Below, one piece after another: positions 1 to 8,817 of a DNA stretch of 64,000 bases. The DNA comes from Planctomycetia bacterium (GTDB lineage Bacteria; Planctomycetota; Phycisphaerae; UBA1845; UTPLA1). The stretch is from assembly GCA_015075745.1 (NCBI GenBank), contig JABTTW010000001.1:434001-498000 (forward strand). The letters are read 5' to 3'. Position 1 is the stretch's first letter. Every line of letters starts with the position of its first letter. Made by a program: the position numbers and the translations under genes. The notes beneath the pieces were generated by a model, which did no database searches, had not been told where the DNA came from, and was given only the letters and a program-made list of their open reading frames with translations.

Positions 1-1440
1 CGCCGACCCGCGACCAAGTGCGCCCGGCGCCGATATACGCTCACTCTCCCGATTGCCCGCCTCGCTCGATCGACAAACCCCCAGCGCCACCCCGAGCATC
101 GTCCAATACCACGGTATCACCGTCGCCCCGCGCAGGTTCACGCTGCTCAGCTCGTTCACGTACAGACAAACTATCGCCGCGGCCAGCGCCAGCACCACTC
201 GCCGCCGCGCCGCATCCTGTGAAGAAGCCCACGTCCGCAGGCACATCGAAATGATCAGCAGCGGAATCGCCGAATACGCCAACCCGCCGGGGATGCCCAA
301 TTCAAACACCGCCTGAAACCACTCGTTGTGGGCATCGGCATCGACACCCCCGTGCAGGATGTTCGGCATCTGGCTGCGCACCGGCGCCAGCTTGTTGGTC
401 ATCTCGCAGATGAACATGTCCGGCCCGAAACCAAGGAGCGGCGACTCCGGCAGCATCCGGACCATCGTTTCATAATAAATGTAGCGCACCTTCAGCGGGA
501 TGCTGGTAATCCGCTTGGAGCTCTCACTCTGCTGCCAGATAAACGCGACCGCGCCGACCAGCGCCAGCGCCGCAAACCCCACAACAACCCCGCGCCACAC
601 CCGGCTGGGCCTGCGAACCCACACGACGACGCCGCCGATCAACGCCAGGCTCGCCAGGAGCCCCATGATCGCCCCGCGCCGTCGCGCCTCGTAGAGCAGC
701 CAACAGGCGAGAACAACGACGATGATAGCCGCAAAGCTCGACGCCGCGCTGGGCTTCGCCCCCTCCCCACCGCCGAACCATCGCTCCGCCAGCCAGACCG
801 CCGCGAACACGCTCCAAAATGCCCCGAAGCACGCCGTCACCGTCACCGGGCCGACCGGTAGCTGAAAGAATCGCGGCCCCATCGCATACAAGTGCCACAA
901 CGATAACACCGATCCCACGACAATCAGCCCCAAGACGTACCCGAAAATGCCCCCGATATTCTCCCACGACGTCACCCGGGCCAGCGCCAGCATCCAGCCC
1001 AGGCCCATGCACAGAAAAAAGATGTACCCGCGAGAAAGTTCCCATGTGTCGTTGATGTAGGCCGATGAGATCGCACAGACGATGGTCAACCCCGCCAGCG
1101 CTTCCGGCCCGAAGCGCTTCGCCCAACTCCAACCTCCGCGAAGATCCTTCGCCGCCGCCGGTTCGCCGCGTCCTCGCCGCAGCGCATACGCAAACAGCAG
1201 ACAAACCAGCCCCGCCGCGCACGCATACCACCGCAGGTCAGAAACGTCCGTCAACCGAATCGGCGCCGCCAGTATTCGGTCGAGAACCGAGGCCCAGTCC
1301 TGCTCGCGCGTCGAGGCCGTCGGCTTCGCCACGTCGCATAGCAGCAGCGTCGAATTGAAGAGCACCAGCAAAACGATCGCGGGCACGAATCGGCCCGACG
1401 GCGAAGGTTTGTGATCGGCGACGCGTCGCATCCGTGGCAT
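1..1440 (-). CDS. O-antigen ligase / Wzy-type polymerase, 3' end outside window
   Basis: Reading the minus strand from an ATG at 1438-1440 gives an uninterrupted frame that runs off the left edge. Many hydrophobic segments are visible, for example FVPAIVLLVLFNSTLLLC near residue 18 and later FAAIIVVVLACWLLY. A hydrophilic loop carries the pattern DADAHNEWFQAVFELGIPGG, which matches the HNEW/HNxxLQ motif of the Wzy_C O-antigen ligase superfamily. These inner-membrane enzymes polymerise polysaccharide or transfer it to an acceptor. The gene lies about 50 bp downstream of pilT on the same strand. Several other long frames across this stretch are shadows of it. The acceptor and substrate cannot be told from sequence. 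I am confident of the family and less so of the exact start, because an ATG at 1429-1431 is also in frame. Confidence 0.82.
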   Translation of the reverse strand, partial: MPRMRRVADHKPSPSGRFVPAIVLLVLFNSTLLLCDVAKPTASTREQDWASVLDRILAAPIRLTDVSDLRWYACAAGLVCLLFAYALRRGRGEPAAAKDLRGGWSWAKRFGPEALAGLTIVCAISSAYINDTWELSRGYIFFLCMGLGWMLALARVTSWENIGGIFGYVLGLIVVGSVLSLWHLYAMGPRFFQLPVGPVTVTACFGAFWSVFAAVWLAERWFGGGEGAKPSAASSFAAIIVVVLACWLLYEARRRGAIMGLLASLALIGGVVVWVRRPSRVWRGVVVGFAALALVGAVAFIWQQSESSKRITSIPLKVRYIYYETMVRMLPESPLLGFGPDMFICEMTNKLAPVRSQMPNILHGGVDADAHNEWFQAVFELGIPGGLAYSAIPLLIISMCLRTWASSQDAARRRVVLALAAAIVCLYVNELSSVNLRGATVIPWYWTMLGVALGVCRSSEAGNRESERISAPGALGRGSA

Positions 1441-1487
1441 TATTCCGACGTGCGCGAGCAACGCAACAGGCCCGCCGCGCCGACGCT

Positions 1488-2624
1488 TCAGCTTCCGCTT
1501 CCGCTTCCGCCGCCGCGGACGCGATGAATCATGGTGCTGGCTTGCGTCTTGATGCCGCGAAGCTGACTGGCCAGGGCCTCGGCGTTCGGCGCAAACTGCA
1601 TCGCCACGTCCATGAAGACCATGTCCGTCTCTACCAGCTTGGCGATCGACGATGTGAAGGTGTGCATGCCCTCGCGCTCGCTCGACGCGATCAGAGATGG
1701 GATATCGGAGTCCTGCTCCTTGCGGATGAGTTCCTTGCAGGTCGGGCTGTTAATCAGCACCTCGGTCGCCGGCACCAGCGGATGATCTTCCTTCGAACCC
1801 GGCAGCAGCCGCTGGGCGCAGATGGCCCTCAGCGAATTGGCAAGCGACCCGCGGATGAACTCGTGCTCGCTGCGCGGAAAGAACTCGAGGATGCGCGAAA
1901 AGGCCTGCATCGTGTCAGCGCTGTGCAGGCTGCCGAAGACCAGGTGCCCCGTCTCCGCCGCCTGGAGGGCCGCCGTCATCGTGAACTTGTCCCGCATCTC
2001 GCCGATGAACAGCGTATCCGGGTCCTGCCGCACGATGTACTTGAGCCCCTCGGCATAGTCGGGAATGTCGATGCCGATCTCCCGCTGCGAAATGATCGAC
2101 TTGACCGGCCGGAACAGATACTCCACCGGGTCCTCAATCGTCACAATATTGTCGTGACGCGTCTCGTTGATGTGCTCGATCATCGCCGCCAGCGTCGTGC
2201 TCTTGCCCGAGCCAGTCACGCCGCAGACGATCACGATCCCCTCGTGCGTTCCTTCGACGATCTTCCGATAGATCGGCGGAAGCAGCAGTTCCTCGAAACT
2301 GGGAATCTTAGAATTGACCCGCCGAATCGCCGCGTTCATTCGCGCCGCCGCCCGGAAGATGTTGATCCGGAAGCGATCTCCGTCCGCCAGCTCCGTCGCG
2401 AAGTCCAGATCGCCGTACTTCTCATAGAACTCGCGCCGCCCCTCGGGAATAATCGGCGAAATGACCCGGTCGATGTCTTCTCCCGACATCGGCGGCATGC
2501 TTACCGTGCGCAGGTTTCCGCCCACCCGATAGGTCGGCGGCAGACCGGCCTTCAGATGAAGGTCGGACGCGCCGTGCGTCTTCATCGCCATAAGAAGCTG
2601 TTGAATTGTGACCGGCGCGGCCAT
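1488..2624 (-). CDS. pilT: Type IV pilus retraction ATPase PilT
   Basis: A 378-residue cytoplasmic ATPase of normal PilT length. PilT hexamers depolymerise type IV pili and drive twitching motility. Visible motifs are the N-terminal ASDLHLKAG region, the Walker A loop GVTGSGKST at residues 135-143, the Asp box EDPVEY near 164, the Walker B region DTLFIGEMRD near 203-212 and the His box GHLVFGSLHS near 226-235. The GEMRD and LHS motifs favour PilT over the extension ATPase PilB, as does the lack of a long N-terminal domain and zinc-binding cysteines. The start at 2624 has a GGAG ribosome site about 6 bases upstream. The C-terminus is a short Gly-Ser-rich tail (GGGSGSGS). No other core pilus assembly gene lies next to it, although a pseudopilin is found 11 kb away. 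Confidence 0.95.
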   Translation of the reverse strand: MAAPVTIQQLLMAMKTHGASDLHLKAGLPPTYRVGGNLRTVSMPPMSGEDIDRVISPIIPEGRREFYEKYGDLDFATELADGDRFRINIFRAAARMNAAIRRVNSKIPSFEELLLPPIYRKIVEGTHEGIVIVCGVTGSGKSTTLAAMIEHINETRHDNIVTIEDPVEYLFRPVKSIISQREIGIDIPDYAEGLKYIVRQDPDTLFIGEMRDKFTMTAALQAAETGHLVFGSLHSADTMQAFSRILEFFPRSEHEFIRGSLANSLRAICAQRLLPGSKEDHPLVPATEVLINSPTCKELIRKEQDSDIPSLIASSEREGMHTFTSSIAKLVETDMVFMDVAMQFAPNAEALASQLRGIKTQASTMIHRVRGGGSGSGS

Positions 2625-2750
2625 TCGTCACTCCATTTGGTCCCGGGAGGCCCCCATCATTGGATTATAACGACTCGCGGCGTTGAATCCCCGCCGCCTC
2701 TGGTACTGGTAAAGTTTGAGCGGTTACGTCGGCGTGATGAAGCAGTCGCG

Positions 2751-3323
2751 CTACTGTTGAGGCTGCAATTCTTGTGTTATTTTTTTGATCCTTTGAGAGT
2801 AGTCCGATGTCTCCCACAAACGGTCAAGAGCGTCGTTAATCGCGTCAACGACTTCGGCGTTCATGCTCTCCTCGGGGCGAATCAAGTTGTTCTGTACGAG
2901 CCAGTGACTCACAGCGTACCACGGCCACAGCGGGTATCCTTCAGTCAAATGACACTCTGGCGCTGGGAAGCCCCCTGGACCACGTTTCCCGGTTATATAT
3001 TGATGCACCATTTGGCGGCTGCGGCCCATGCGTCGGGCGATGTCGGCAGCCGTTACCAAATTACATTCATCAACGCGGCGAACTTGAGCGTTAATTCCTG
3101 CACTGTGGACATCATGAATCGCGCTGATCATTGCCTCTTCAAGTGATGATGCCAACCGGCTGAACTCAATATAGAGAAGCCCGTATTGAATGCTTAGTGT
3201 TCCGTCGTCACACCCCGCCTTAAACAGGGAGTCTTCTACGTCTTGCGTTAGTTCGTGAATGTTTCCAACGATCAACGCAAAATCGAATTCGCGAGGACAG
3301 TCCTTCTTCGCCTTGGCACTCAT
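2751..3323 (-). CDS. Putative antitoxin-like helix-turn-helix protein
   Basis: A 190-residue protein. Residues about 98-135 hold a winged or excisionase-type helix-turn-helix (TAADIARRMGRSRQMVHQYI), followed by GKRGPGGFPAPECHL and PLWPWYAVSHWLV. This is the common layout of small regulators that read a DNA site and contact a partner. The N-terminal half is acidic and helical and resembles nothing I can name. Its ATG (3321-3323) overlaps the TGA of the upstream small gene by the ATGA arrangement, so the two are translationally coupled. Together with the palindromic promoter ahead of the first gene this suggests an autoregulated toxin-antitoxin module. The assignment as antitoxin rests on context and the DNA-binding motif. 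An orphan regulator is the main alternative. Confidence 0.55.
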   Translation of the reverse strand: MSAKAKKDCPREFDFALIVGNIHELTQDVEDSLFKAGCDDGTLSIQYGLLYIEFSRLASSLEEAMISAIHDVHSAGINAQVRRVDECNLVTAADIARRMGRSRQMVHQYITGKRGPGGFPAPECHLTEGYPLWPWYAVSHWLVQNNLIRPEESMNAEVVDAINDALDRLWETSDYSQRIKKITQELQPQQ

Positions 3324-3583
3324 TCTGATACTTCCCCTTCTCCTTCCGACTCCTCTACCTCCCGATGAGGACAGCGATCAACCGCATTTCTAATTTGGCG
3401 GGCGTGATTCTCAGGCACCCTCGGCGTTGACCAAACACAGACGATGCATCCACTTCTATCGAAATAAGGACAAAACAATCGCCCCCATGCATGGCCATTG
3501 GACATTTTGAGTCGCCAACCCTGTTGTTCGGCATAACGAACAGCCTGCTCTATTGGGGGCTTCGGATGCCTTGGTCTGGGCAT
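3320..3583 (-). CDS. Putative HicA-like small toxin
   Basis: About 87 residues starting MPRPRHPKPP. It has a predicted helix (IEQAVRYAEQQGWRL) followed by a beta segment with GHAWGRLFCP, then ICVWSTPRVPENHARQIRNA. The helix-strand order and the conserved Gly-His resemble the HicA mRNA-interferase fold, and small genes of this kind next to an HTH partner are often found as pairs. The longer frame reaching back to 3646 is unlikely to be real. A strong promoter (TTGACA at 3613-3618, TACAAT at 3591-3596, 16-base spacer) lies inside it and predicts transcription starting at about 3584, one base before this ATG. The gene overlaps its partner by ATGA at 3320-3323. The surroundings are more AT-rich than the neighbours, which suggests horizontal acquisition. 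Function is inferred. Confidence 0.5.
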   Translation of the reverse strand: MPRPRHPKPPIEQAVRYAEQQGWRLKMSNGHAWGRLFCPYFDRSGCIVCVWSTPRVPENHARQIRNAVDRCPHREVEESEGEGEVSE

Positions 3584-3590
3584 CGGCATA

Positions 3591-3620
3591 ATTGTATCAC
3601 TCGCTTGACAATTGTCAAGC
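3591..3620 (-). promoter_or_regulatory. Sigma-70 promoter overlapped by an 18-bp palindromic operator
   Basis: On the minus strand TTGACA (3613-3618), a 16-base spacer and TACAAT (3591-3596) form a near-consensus promoter. A perfect 18-bp palindrome, GCTTGACAATTGTCAAGC, occupies 3603-3620 and covers the -35 box. A repressor bound there would block RNA polymerase, as expected for an autoregulated toxin-antitoxin operon. The predicted +1 is about 3584, so the transcript would be essentially leaderless on the ATG at 3583. Confidence 0.7.
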
Positions 3621-3669
3621 AACTTTCGCAAATTAATAAATAGCAACGTCTTATAAAAGCCAAAAACCG

Positions 3670-3850
3670 TTACTTAATCAGCGCAATCAGCTCATCCAAC
3701 GTCCACCGAAAAACAGTTAATCCGGCCGCCTGAGCCGGGGTCTTACCCCCTAGCGTCTCGTGCTTCCGGCAGTAATGGTGATACATGAAAAACAAGGCCA
3801 TCGGGTATTGGTAAAAGTTGAATCTGGCCCGATCGGCCAGGCCCGAAAAA
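3670..3850 (-). pseudogene. Transposase C-terminal remnant
   Basis: The minus-strand frame ending with TAA at 3670-3672 encodes about 60 residues including ALFFMYHHYCRKHETLGGKT followed by PAQAAGL. This is the typical C-terminal tail of DDE transposases with an integrase core (HNxxRxHxxLGGxTPxxAAG). No start codon, upstream catalytic residues or terminal repeats are present, so it is a decayed fragment rather than a working element. It lies between the toxin-antitoxin pair and miaB and marks this spot as a former insertion site. Confidence 0.65.
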
Positions 3851-3864
3851 CCCGACCCACTCGA

Positions 3865-5388
3865 CTAGCCCACGACGGTCAGTGACACCGCCCTGCGTTT
3901 CCCCCCGGTGACAGTTGCCTCACCGTCCTCAATCTTCCCGTGAAGCGTGTACGGAGTCGCCGCGACGATTCGTACGCGTGCCAGCGTCCCGATCCTCCCC
4001 GGCGCGCCGTCAAACACAACGACCTGATCGCCGCCCGTGCGCCCGACAAGCTGGCCGCTCGCCGAATGGGAATGATCGACCTCGCCGCCCCGCTCCTGCT
4101 CAGACTCTTGCGCCGCCAGCGCCCGCTTGCTGTGACCCTCGACCAGCACCTCGACGACTTGCTCAAGCATCGCCCGGTGATTCGATAGGTTGATCTCCGC
4201 CTGCACCGCGAGCATGTCGTTGTTGCGACGACGCTTGACCGCCTCGGGAACGTCATCGACCAGTCGATGATCCGCCGTCGTGCCCGGTCGCGGCGAGTAT
4301 TTGAAAATGAAACAATTCTTGTATCTCGCGTCCCGAAGCAGCTCGATGCTCCGCTGAAAATCCTCCTCCGTCTCGCCGCAGAAGCCCACGATCATGTCCC
4401 CCGCAAGGGTGATATCCGGCATCTTCGCGCGGGCCCGATCGAGCAGAGCCATGTAGTCTTCGACGTTGTAGCCCCGGTTCATGCGCTTGAGCACGTCGTT
4501 GCTGCCGCTCTGCGCGGGAATGTGCAGATACTTGCAGATGCGCGGGCTCGCCGCCATCACGTCCAGGGCCTCGTCGGTGAAATCTCGCGGGAAGCTGGTC
4601 ACGAAGCGAAGGCGCGGTAGTTGCGGCACCTCGTCATGCACCCGGCGAAGCAGATCGGCGAAGCTCGTCCGCGAGCCTCCCTCTTCATAAAAATAATGGT
4701 TGACCGTCTGGCCCAGTAGCGTCACCTCCATGACACCCGCGTCAGCCAGCCTGCGAACCTCATCGACAATCTGGCCCGGCGGCCGATGCACTTCCGGACC
4801 GCGCGTATAGGGAACGACGCAAAACGTGCAGAATTTGTTGCAACCGCGCGTGATGCGGACATACGCCTGATGCCGCCCGAAGACCTTCGGCACATCCACA
4901 TGCGTCGAAAGCCCGAACACGCGTCCGCTGTCGAGCGACTCGAGGTCTTCGTGGTCCCCGGCGTGGCGAACCGGCGTCGTCTTCGTGCGCAGCCGACCTG
5001 ATAATGCCACGGCCGGCGCGCGATTGGCGCGAACGTCATCCACCAGTCCCGGCAGCCGATGCAGCTCGCTCGGGCCGCAGAGAATGTCCACCTGCGGCAT
5101 CTTCTTCAGCAGATTATCGCCGTCCCGTTCCGCCATGCACCCGATCACGGCAACGACCTGATCGAAACTCCGCACACGTGAAGATTTAAGCTGCCCCAGT
5201 CGTGAATAGACCTTGTCCTCGGCGTGCTGACGAACGCTGCACGTATTGATGACCACAAGGTCCGCCGACTCCATATGTTCCGTCAGTTGGAAACCTCGCA
5301 GCAGCAATTCGCCGACAACCAGCTCGCTGTCCAGCGCATTCATCTGGCAGCCCATCGTCTCGACGTAAATGGATTTCGACTCGCTCAT
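3865..5388 (-). CDS. miaB: tRNA-2-methylthio-N6-dimethylallyladenosine synthase MiaB
   Basis: A 507-residue radical SAM methylthiotransferase that adds a methylthio group to i6A37 of tRNAs reading UNN codons. The N-terminal UPF0004 domain has the three iron-sulfur cysteines in MGCQMN (C14), NTCSVR (C50) and GCMAER (C84). The radical SAM cluster motif RGCNKFCTFC supplies C183, C187 and C190, and the GPEVHRPP region follows. A C-terminal TRAM domain with GRIGTLARVRIVAATPYTLH binds tRNA. The start was placed at 5388 (MSESKSIYVETMG) because the homologous region begins there and its ATG overlaps the stop of the upstream gene by ATGA. Frames extending to 5475 only add non-homologous residues. The family is certain. 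Confidence 0.95.
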   Translation of the reverse strand: MSESKSIYVETMGCQMNALDSELVVGELLLRGFQLTEHMESADLVVINTCSVRQHAEDKVYSRLGQLKSSRVRSFDQVVAVIGCMAERDGDNLLKKMPQVDILCGPSELHRLPGLVDDVRANRAPAVALSGRLRTKTTPVRHAGDHEDLESLDSGRVFGLSTHVDVPKVFGRHQAYVRITRGCNKFCTFCVVPYTRGPEVHRPPGQIVDEVRRLADAGVMEVTLLGQTVNHYFYEEGGSRTSFADLLRRVHDEVPQLPRLRFVTSFPRDFTDEALDVMAASPRICKYLHIPAQSGSNDVLKRMNRGYNVEDYMALLDRARAKMPDITLAGDMIVGFCGETEEDFQRSIELLRDARYKNCFIFKYSPRPGTTADHRLVDDVPEAVKRRRNNDMLAVQAEINLSNHRAMLEQVVEVLVEGHSKRALAAQESEQERGGEVDHSHSASGQLVGRTGGDQVVVFDGAPGRIGTLARVRIVAATPYTLHGKIEDGEATVTGGKRRAVSLTVVG

Positions 5389-5918
5389 CGAGCTGCCGCC
5401 CTCTCGCGCAATCGCCGAAGCGACTCGCGGGCATTGACCTTCAGCACCGCGTTGAGCTTCTTGGTGCCCAGGCATTCCTCGTAAAGATCGATCGCCACGT
5501 TCAGCCGGCCCATCTCCTCATACCCGCGCGCCGCCCATATCAACCCCTCCGGCGCCCGGGCGTGGTCGGGCATCAAAATCACCAGCTTCATTGCCGCCAG
5601 CGCCGCGTTGGCGTGGCGCCCCCGGGCGGATTCAACCCTCGCCTCAAGGAGATACCACTCCGCGCGATCGTTCGCCGATAGTTTGGTCTTCGTCTGTCGG
5701 ATGATCTTCAAGGCCCGCCGAAGCAGCGTCCCGGCTTCCTTCGCTTCGTCGCCTTCCAGCGCCGACACGATCTGATCGTGCAATTCTCCCAGCGAAACCG
5801 TGTCCCGCGACGGCTGCTTCGCCTTCCCACCCGGCTCCAGCGCCGTCACCTGCGCAGGGCTCAACTGGACCGCAAACGCTGCAATTGCGAGAATTGAGAA
5901 TGTGAGAACCGGCCTCAT
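5385..5918 (-). CDS. Secreted TPR-like protein of unknown function
   Basis: A 177-residue protein with an N-terminal signal peptide (MRPVLTFSILAIAAFAVQLSPAQ). The mature part is helical and carries TPR-like pairs, for example LLEARVESARGRHANAALAA and LIWAARGYEEMGRLNVAIDL followed by YEECL. TPR modules mediate protein-protein contacts, so a periplasmic scaffold role is possible. The gene is the first of a two-gene unit with miaB, with a 4-base overlap, which suggests co-transcription but not an obvious shared pathway. I do not recognise a specific family. Confidence 0.6.
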   Translation of the reverse strand: MRPVLTFSILAIAAFAVQLSPAQVTALEPGGKAKQPSRDTVSLGELHDQIVSALEGDEAKEAGTLLRRALKIIRQTKTKLSANDRAEWYLLEARVESARGRHANAALAAMKLVILMPDHARAPEGLIWAARGYEEMGRLNVAIDLYEECLGTKKLNAVLKVNARESLRRLRERAAAR

Positions 5919-5990
5919 CGCCGGATTCTACCGGCTCGCGCCGAAAAGGGTCAACGAAAGGCATTGTCCCCCGCGAAAGAACCGGCTCCA

Positions 5991-6536
5991 ATGTCCCGCA
6001 TGAACGACGACCGCACTGCCCATCCAGCGCGACGCCGAGTCGCGACACTGCTCGGCCTGATCGCCGTTACGTTGCTCATCTCCGGCTGCCACCAGACGCG
6101 GTACGTCGCTAATGCCATGCCCGCCGACGGCGAAGAATTGCCGATCCTCTATCGCGTCCAGGGCGTCCATTCCCACGAAACCCGCGCCATGCGCATCGTC
6201 GTGCGCGATGCCGCGACCCTCGCCCAAATTCCCATCGCCGACGTGCCGGTGGACTTCTCCACCCAGATGCTTCTCATCGTGACGCTCGGCCGAGTCACGT
6301 CCGATCTCTACACCGTGGACATCCCGCGCGTCTGGCGCGAAAAGGGCCGTTTGCGTGTCGAAACATTGCTGCGTGCCCCGCCTCCTGGGGCGCCCGTCTC
6401 CATGGCCAGTCCCTACTGCATCGTCGTCGTTCCGCAGTGCGACCTGAACGTCGCCGACTTCATGACCCGCCCGCCGATTCGAGACCGATCATGGCAGCAA
6501 AGCGAACCGCCCAAGGATTGGGGCGGCAAGCGCTGA
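5991..6536 (+). CDS. PrcB-like lipoprotein
   Basis: About 181 residues starting MSRMNDDR. A hydrophobic stretch TLLGLIAVTLLISGC ends in a lipobox (LISGC), so the mature protein is probably lipid-anchored in the outer membrane or periplasm. The C-terminal part contains STQMLLIVTLGRVTSDLYTV and ASPYCIVVVPQ, the strand pattern of the PrcB C-terminal family first described in a Treponema protease complex. It stands alone on the plus strand and is transcribed away from the TPR-like/miaB pair. The start at 5991 was chosen because it gives a proper lipoprotein signal; an ATG at 6000 is equally possible. The molecular role is unknown. Confidence 0.62.
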   Translation: MSRMNDDRTAHPARRRVATLLGLIAVTLLISGCHQTRYVANAMPADGEELPILYRVQGVHSHETRAMRIVVRDAATLAQIPIADVPVDFSTQMLLIVTLGRVTSDLYTVDIPRVWREKGRLRVETLLRAPPPGAPVSMASPYCIVVVPQCDLNVADFMTRPPIRDRSWQQSEPPKDWGGKR

Positions 6537-6559
6537 CCGCGCGATTTTAGTTTCGTGAT

Positions 6560-8428
6560 TTACGAAGCAAGAAGCGGCAGCGGCAACACGCCCTGCGCAG
6601 GTGGCGACTGCTCCGTCTTCACATAGACGTCGTCGTACTGCCCCTGCAGATAATCCCGCGCCGGTCCACCGTGAATATGATCCCACGGCAGTACCTCGTC
6701 ATAGCCGCGCTCGCGATGGGCGTACCAATCCGGATTGACGCCCGTACTGTCGAACGCCCGCAGCCAGTGCCCGTAAGAGAAACACTCATCCCAACCGTCG
6801 AAGCGAGCGCCCCCTCGATAGGCCGCCAGGATGGTCGCAGACAACCGCCTGTCACCTCTCGAAAGCACCGCCTCCAGGATGCTCCGCTGAGGATCGTGGG
6901 TCTTGACCGATACCGCCCGGCCGCGAACACGCCGCGACGCGTCGGCGAGAATGCGCCGCGCCTCGATGAAGTACTCCACGCGGGGCTGCGCCGCCCATTG
7001 AAACGGCGTGTACGGCTTGGGCACCAGCCACCCGACGCTGCCGTTGATCTTCGCCGGCGCCTTGCCCAGCGCCCTGCGCGCGTTGGACATCTCCACGCAC
7101 AGTTGATGAATGCCGCGAATATCGTCGATCGTCTCGCCCGGGAAACCGACCATGAAATACGTCTTGATCCGATTCCACCCCGCCTTATAGACCTCGGTGA
7201 TGCCGTCCATCAGGTTGCCGTCGGTCACCTTCTTGCGAATCGCCGCGCGAAGCCGATCCGACGCCGCCTCCACCGCGATCGTGATCCCGCCCTTGCGAAC
7301 CTGATTCGCCATCCACGGAATGTTCTGCAGCATCTTGTCCACGCGCAGCGACGGCATCGAGATATTCACGTGCCGCCCCGCGAAGTGCTCGTTCACCCGA
7401 CCCGCCAGTTCGCGCAAATGCGGATAATCCGCCGTCGAAAGTGACAGCAGTCCCAGCTCCGTATTGCCCGTCGACCAGTATTGCTTCTCGGCGATCTCCA
7501 GAATCTTCGCAACGCTCCGCACACCCACCGGCCGCTTGGTGTATCCCGCGTGGCAGAACCGGCACCGCTGCGGACAACCGCGCATCACCTCGATCGCCAT
7601 CCGGTCGTGAACCACCTCGACAAACGGCACGATCGGCCGCGTCGGAAAAGCCGCGTTCTCAAAGTCAGGCGTCTGGCACCGCTCGATCGGTCGAATGAAA
7701 GTCGGATCGCTCGACAGCGACGACGTCATCCGGCGGATCGTCCCGTCCTCGTTGTAACTGACCTCGTACATCGACGGCGCGTAAATCCACGGAAACTTCC
7801 GCGCCATGATCTCGATCATCGCCCGCCGGCGCACCCCGCTCGCCTTCAGCTCCTTGTAGAGCGCGAGGATCGCCGCCATCGACTCCTCGCCGTCGCCGAT
7901 GACCACGAGATCGACAAACGCCGACACCGGCTCCGGATTATCCGCCTGCGGCCCCCCCGCGATCACCAGCGGATGCGAGTCGTCGCGCTCCGAGGCCATC
8001 AGCGGAATCCCCGCCAGGTCCAGCATCATCAGCAGATTCGTGAACCCCAATTCATACTGTAGACTGACTGCCAGAATGTCGGCATCGCCCACCGGCTGCC
8101 GCGTGTCCCATGTGAAAAGCGGCAACCGCTGGTGCCGCATCCGCGCCTCCGCGTCGATCCACGGACAATACGCCCGCTCGGCACAGACCCCCGGCGTGTG
8201 ATTGCACAGCCAATAAATGATCTGGCACCCCAGGTGAGACATCCCGATCGTATAGGCATCCGGAAAGGCCACCACCACACGCACGTCCGCGCGATCCCAG
8301 TCGCCGTCGCTCACCAACTGATTGATCTCACGACCGATATACTGGCCGGGCTGCTTGATGAAGGGGAGCAATTCCTCGCTGACGCGCGACCCCAGCCCCC
8401 GCTTCTCACTTGTCACGTCGGATACCAT
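6560..8428 (-). CDS. B12-binding-domain radical SAM protein (TIGR03960-type)
   Basis: About 622 residues. The N-terminal 200 residues match the cobalamin-binding-like segment seen in this family (VVVAFPDAYTIGMSHLGCQI, later GGPQADNPEPVSAF and VVIGDGEE). The radical SAM motif MRGCPQRCRFCHAGY lies near residue 275, followed by YMVGFPGET-type sequence (TYFMVGFPGETIDDI). This is the architecture of TIGR03960, a conserved radical SAM family of unknown substrate that is often linked to a DUF2344 partner; no DUF2344 domain is present here. The ATG at 8428 was preferred over a GTG at 8437, but neither has a good ribosome site. It faces the PrcB-like gene convergently. Substrate and reaction are unknown. 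Confidence 0.8.
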   Translation of the reverse strand: MVSDVTSEKRGLGSRVSEELLPFIKQPGQYIGREINQLVSDGDWDRADVRVVVAFPDAYTIGMSHLGCQIIYWLCNHTPGVCAERAYCPWIDAEARMRHQRLPLFTWDTRQPVGDADILAVSLQYELGFTNLLMMLDLAGIPLMASERDDSHPLVIAGGPQADNPEPVSAFVDLVVIGDGEESMAAILALYKELKASGVRRRAMIEIMARKFPWIYAPSMYEVSYNEDGTIRRMTSSLSSDPTFIRPIERCQTPDFENAAFPTRPIVPFVEVVHDRMAIEVMRGCPQRCRFCHAGYTKRPVGVRSVAKILEIAEKQYWSTGNTELGLLSLSTADYPHLRELAGRVNEHFAGRHVNISMPSLRVDKMLQNIPWMANQVRKGGITIAVEAASDRLRAAIRKKVTDGNLMDGITEVYKAGWNRIKTYFMVGFPGETIDDIRGIHQLCVEMSNARRALGKAPAKINGSVGWLVPKPYTPFQWAAQPRVEYFIEARRILADASRRVRGRAVSVKTHDPQRSILEAVLSRGDRRLSATILAAYRGGARFDGWDECFSYGHWLRAFDSTGVNPDWYAHRERGYDEVLPWDHIHGGPARDYLQGQYDDVYVKTEQSPPAQGVLPLPLLAS

Positions 8429-8817
8429 GAACGTCACGATAAACGAAAGTCCCTTTACATAACAGGCTTGCGCAAACGGACCACACCGTATTACCCCGCG
8501 AAACCCCGCGGCATTTCGCGTCTCGGGGACACGTGGTCAGGCCCTAGAATGATGTAGTGCCGACGCGGTCAGCGGAGCCTCGTCCGATGGTTTTCAGACG
8601 TAGATGCGACCGTCCTCATTGTGCTTTTCGCGGCGTATTTGCGGATCAAAAGTGCTTTGCGGCTCCGACTTTGCGGCACCCTGGATTCTTGACGGAGCCG
8701 GTCCTCGCGGGATAGAATGGGCGGTCAGAGGGGTCATCCTTCGTCCCACCGGAAGCTGCATGCCAAGGGACATCCCCGCTTTGCGGACCCCGACCCGCCT
8801 TGGGAGGTAGATCAACG
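8429..8817. other. Divergent intergenic region
   Basis: About 390 bases separate the divergent radical SAM gene and the FG-GAP protein gene. Promoters for both must lie here, but I see no consensus boxes I would defend. A GGGAGG ribosome site stands just before the ATG at 8818. No small gene or RNA was recognised. Confidence 0.4.

Noticed and set aside
524..1231. Minus-strand frame of about 235 codons.
   Set aside because: It is a shadow of the O-antigen ligase frame on the same strand, which shows membrane helices and the HNEW motif while this frame shows only Gly/Arg/Ala-rich sequence.
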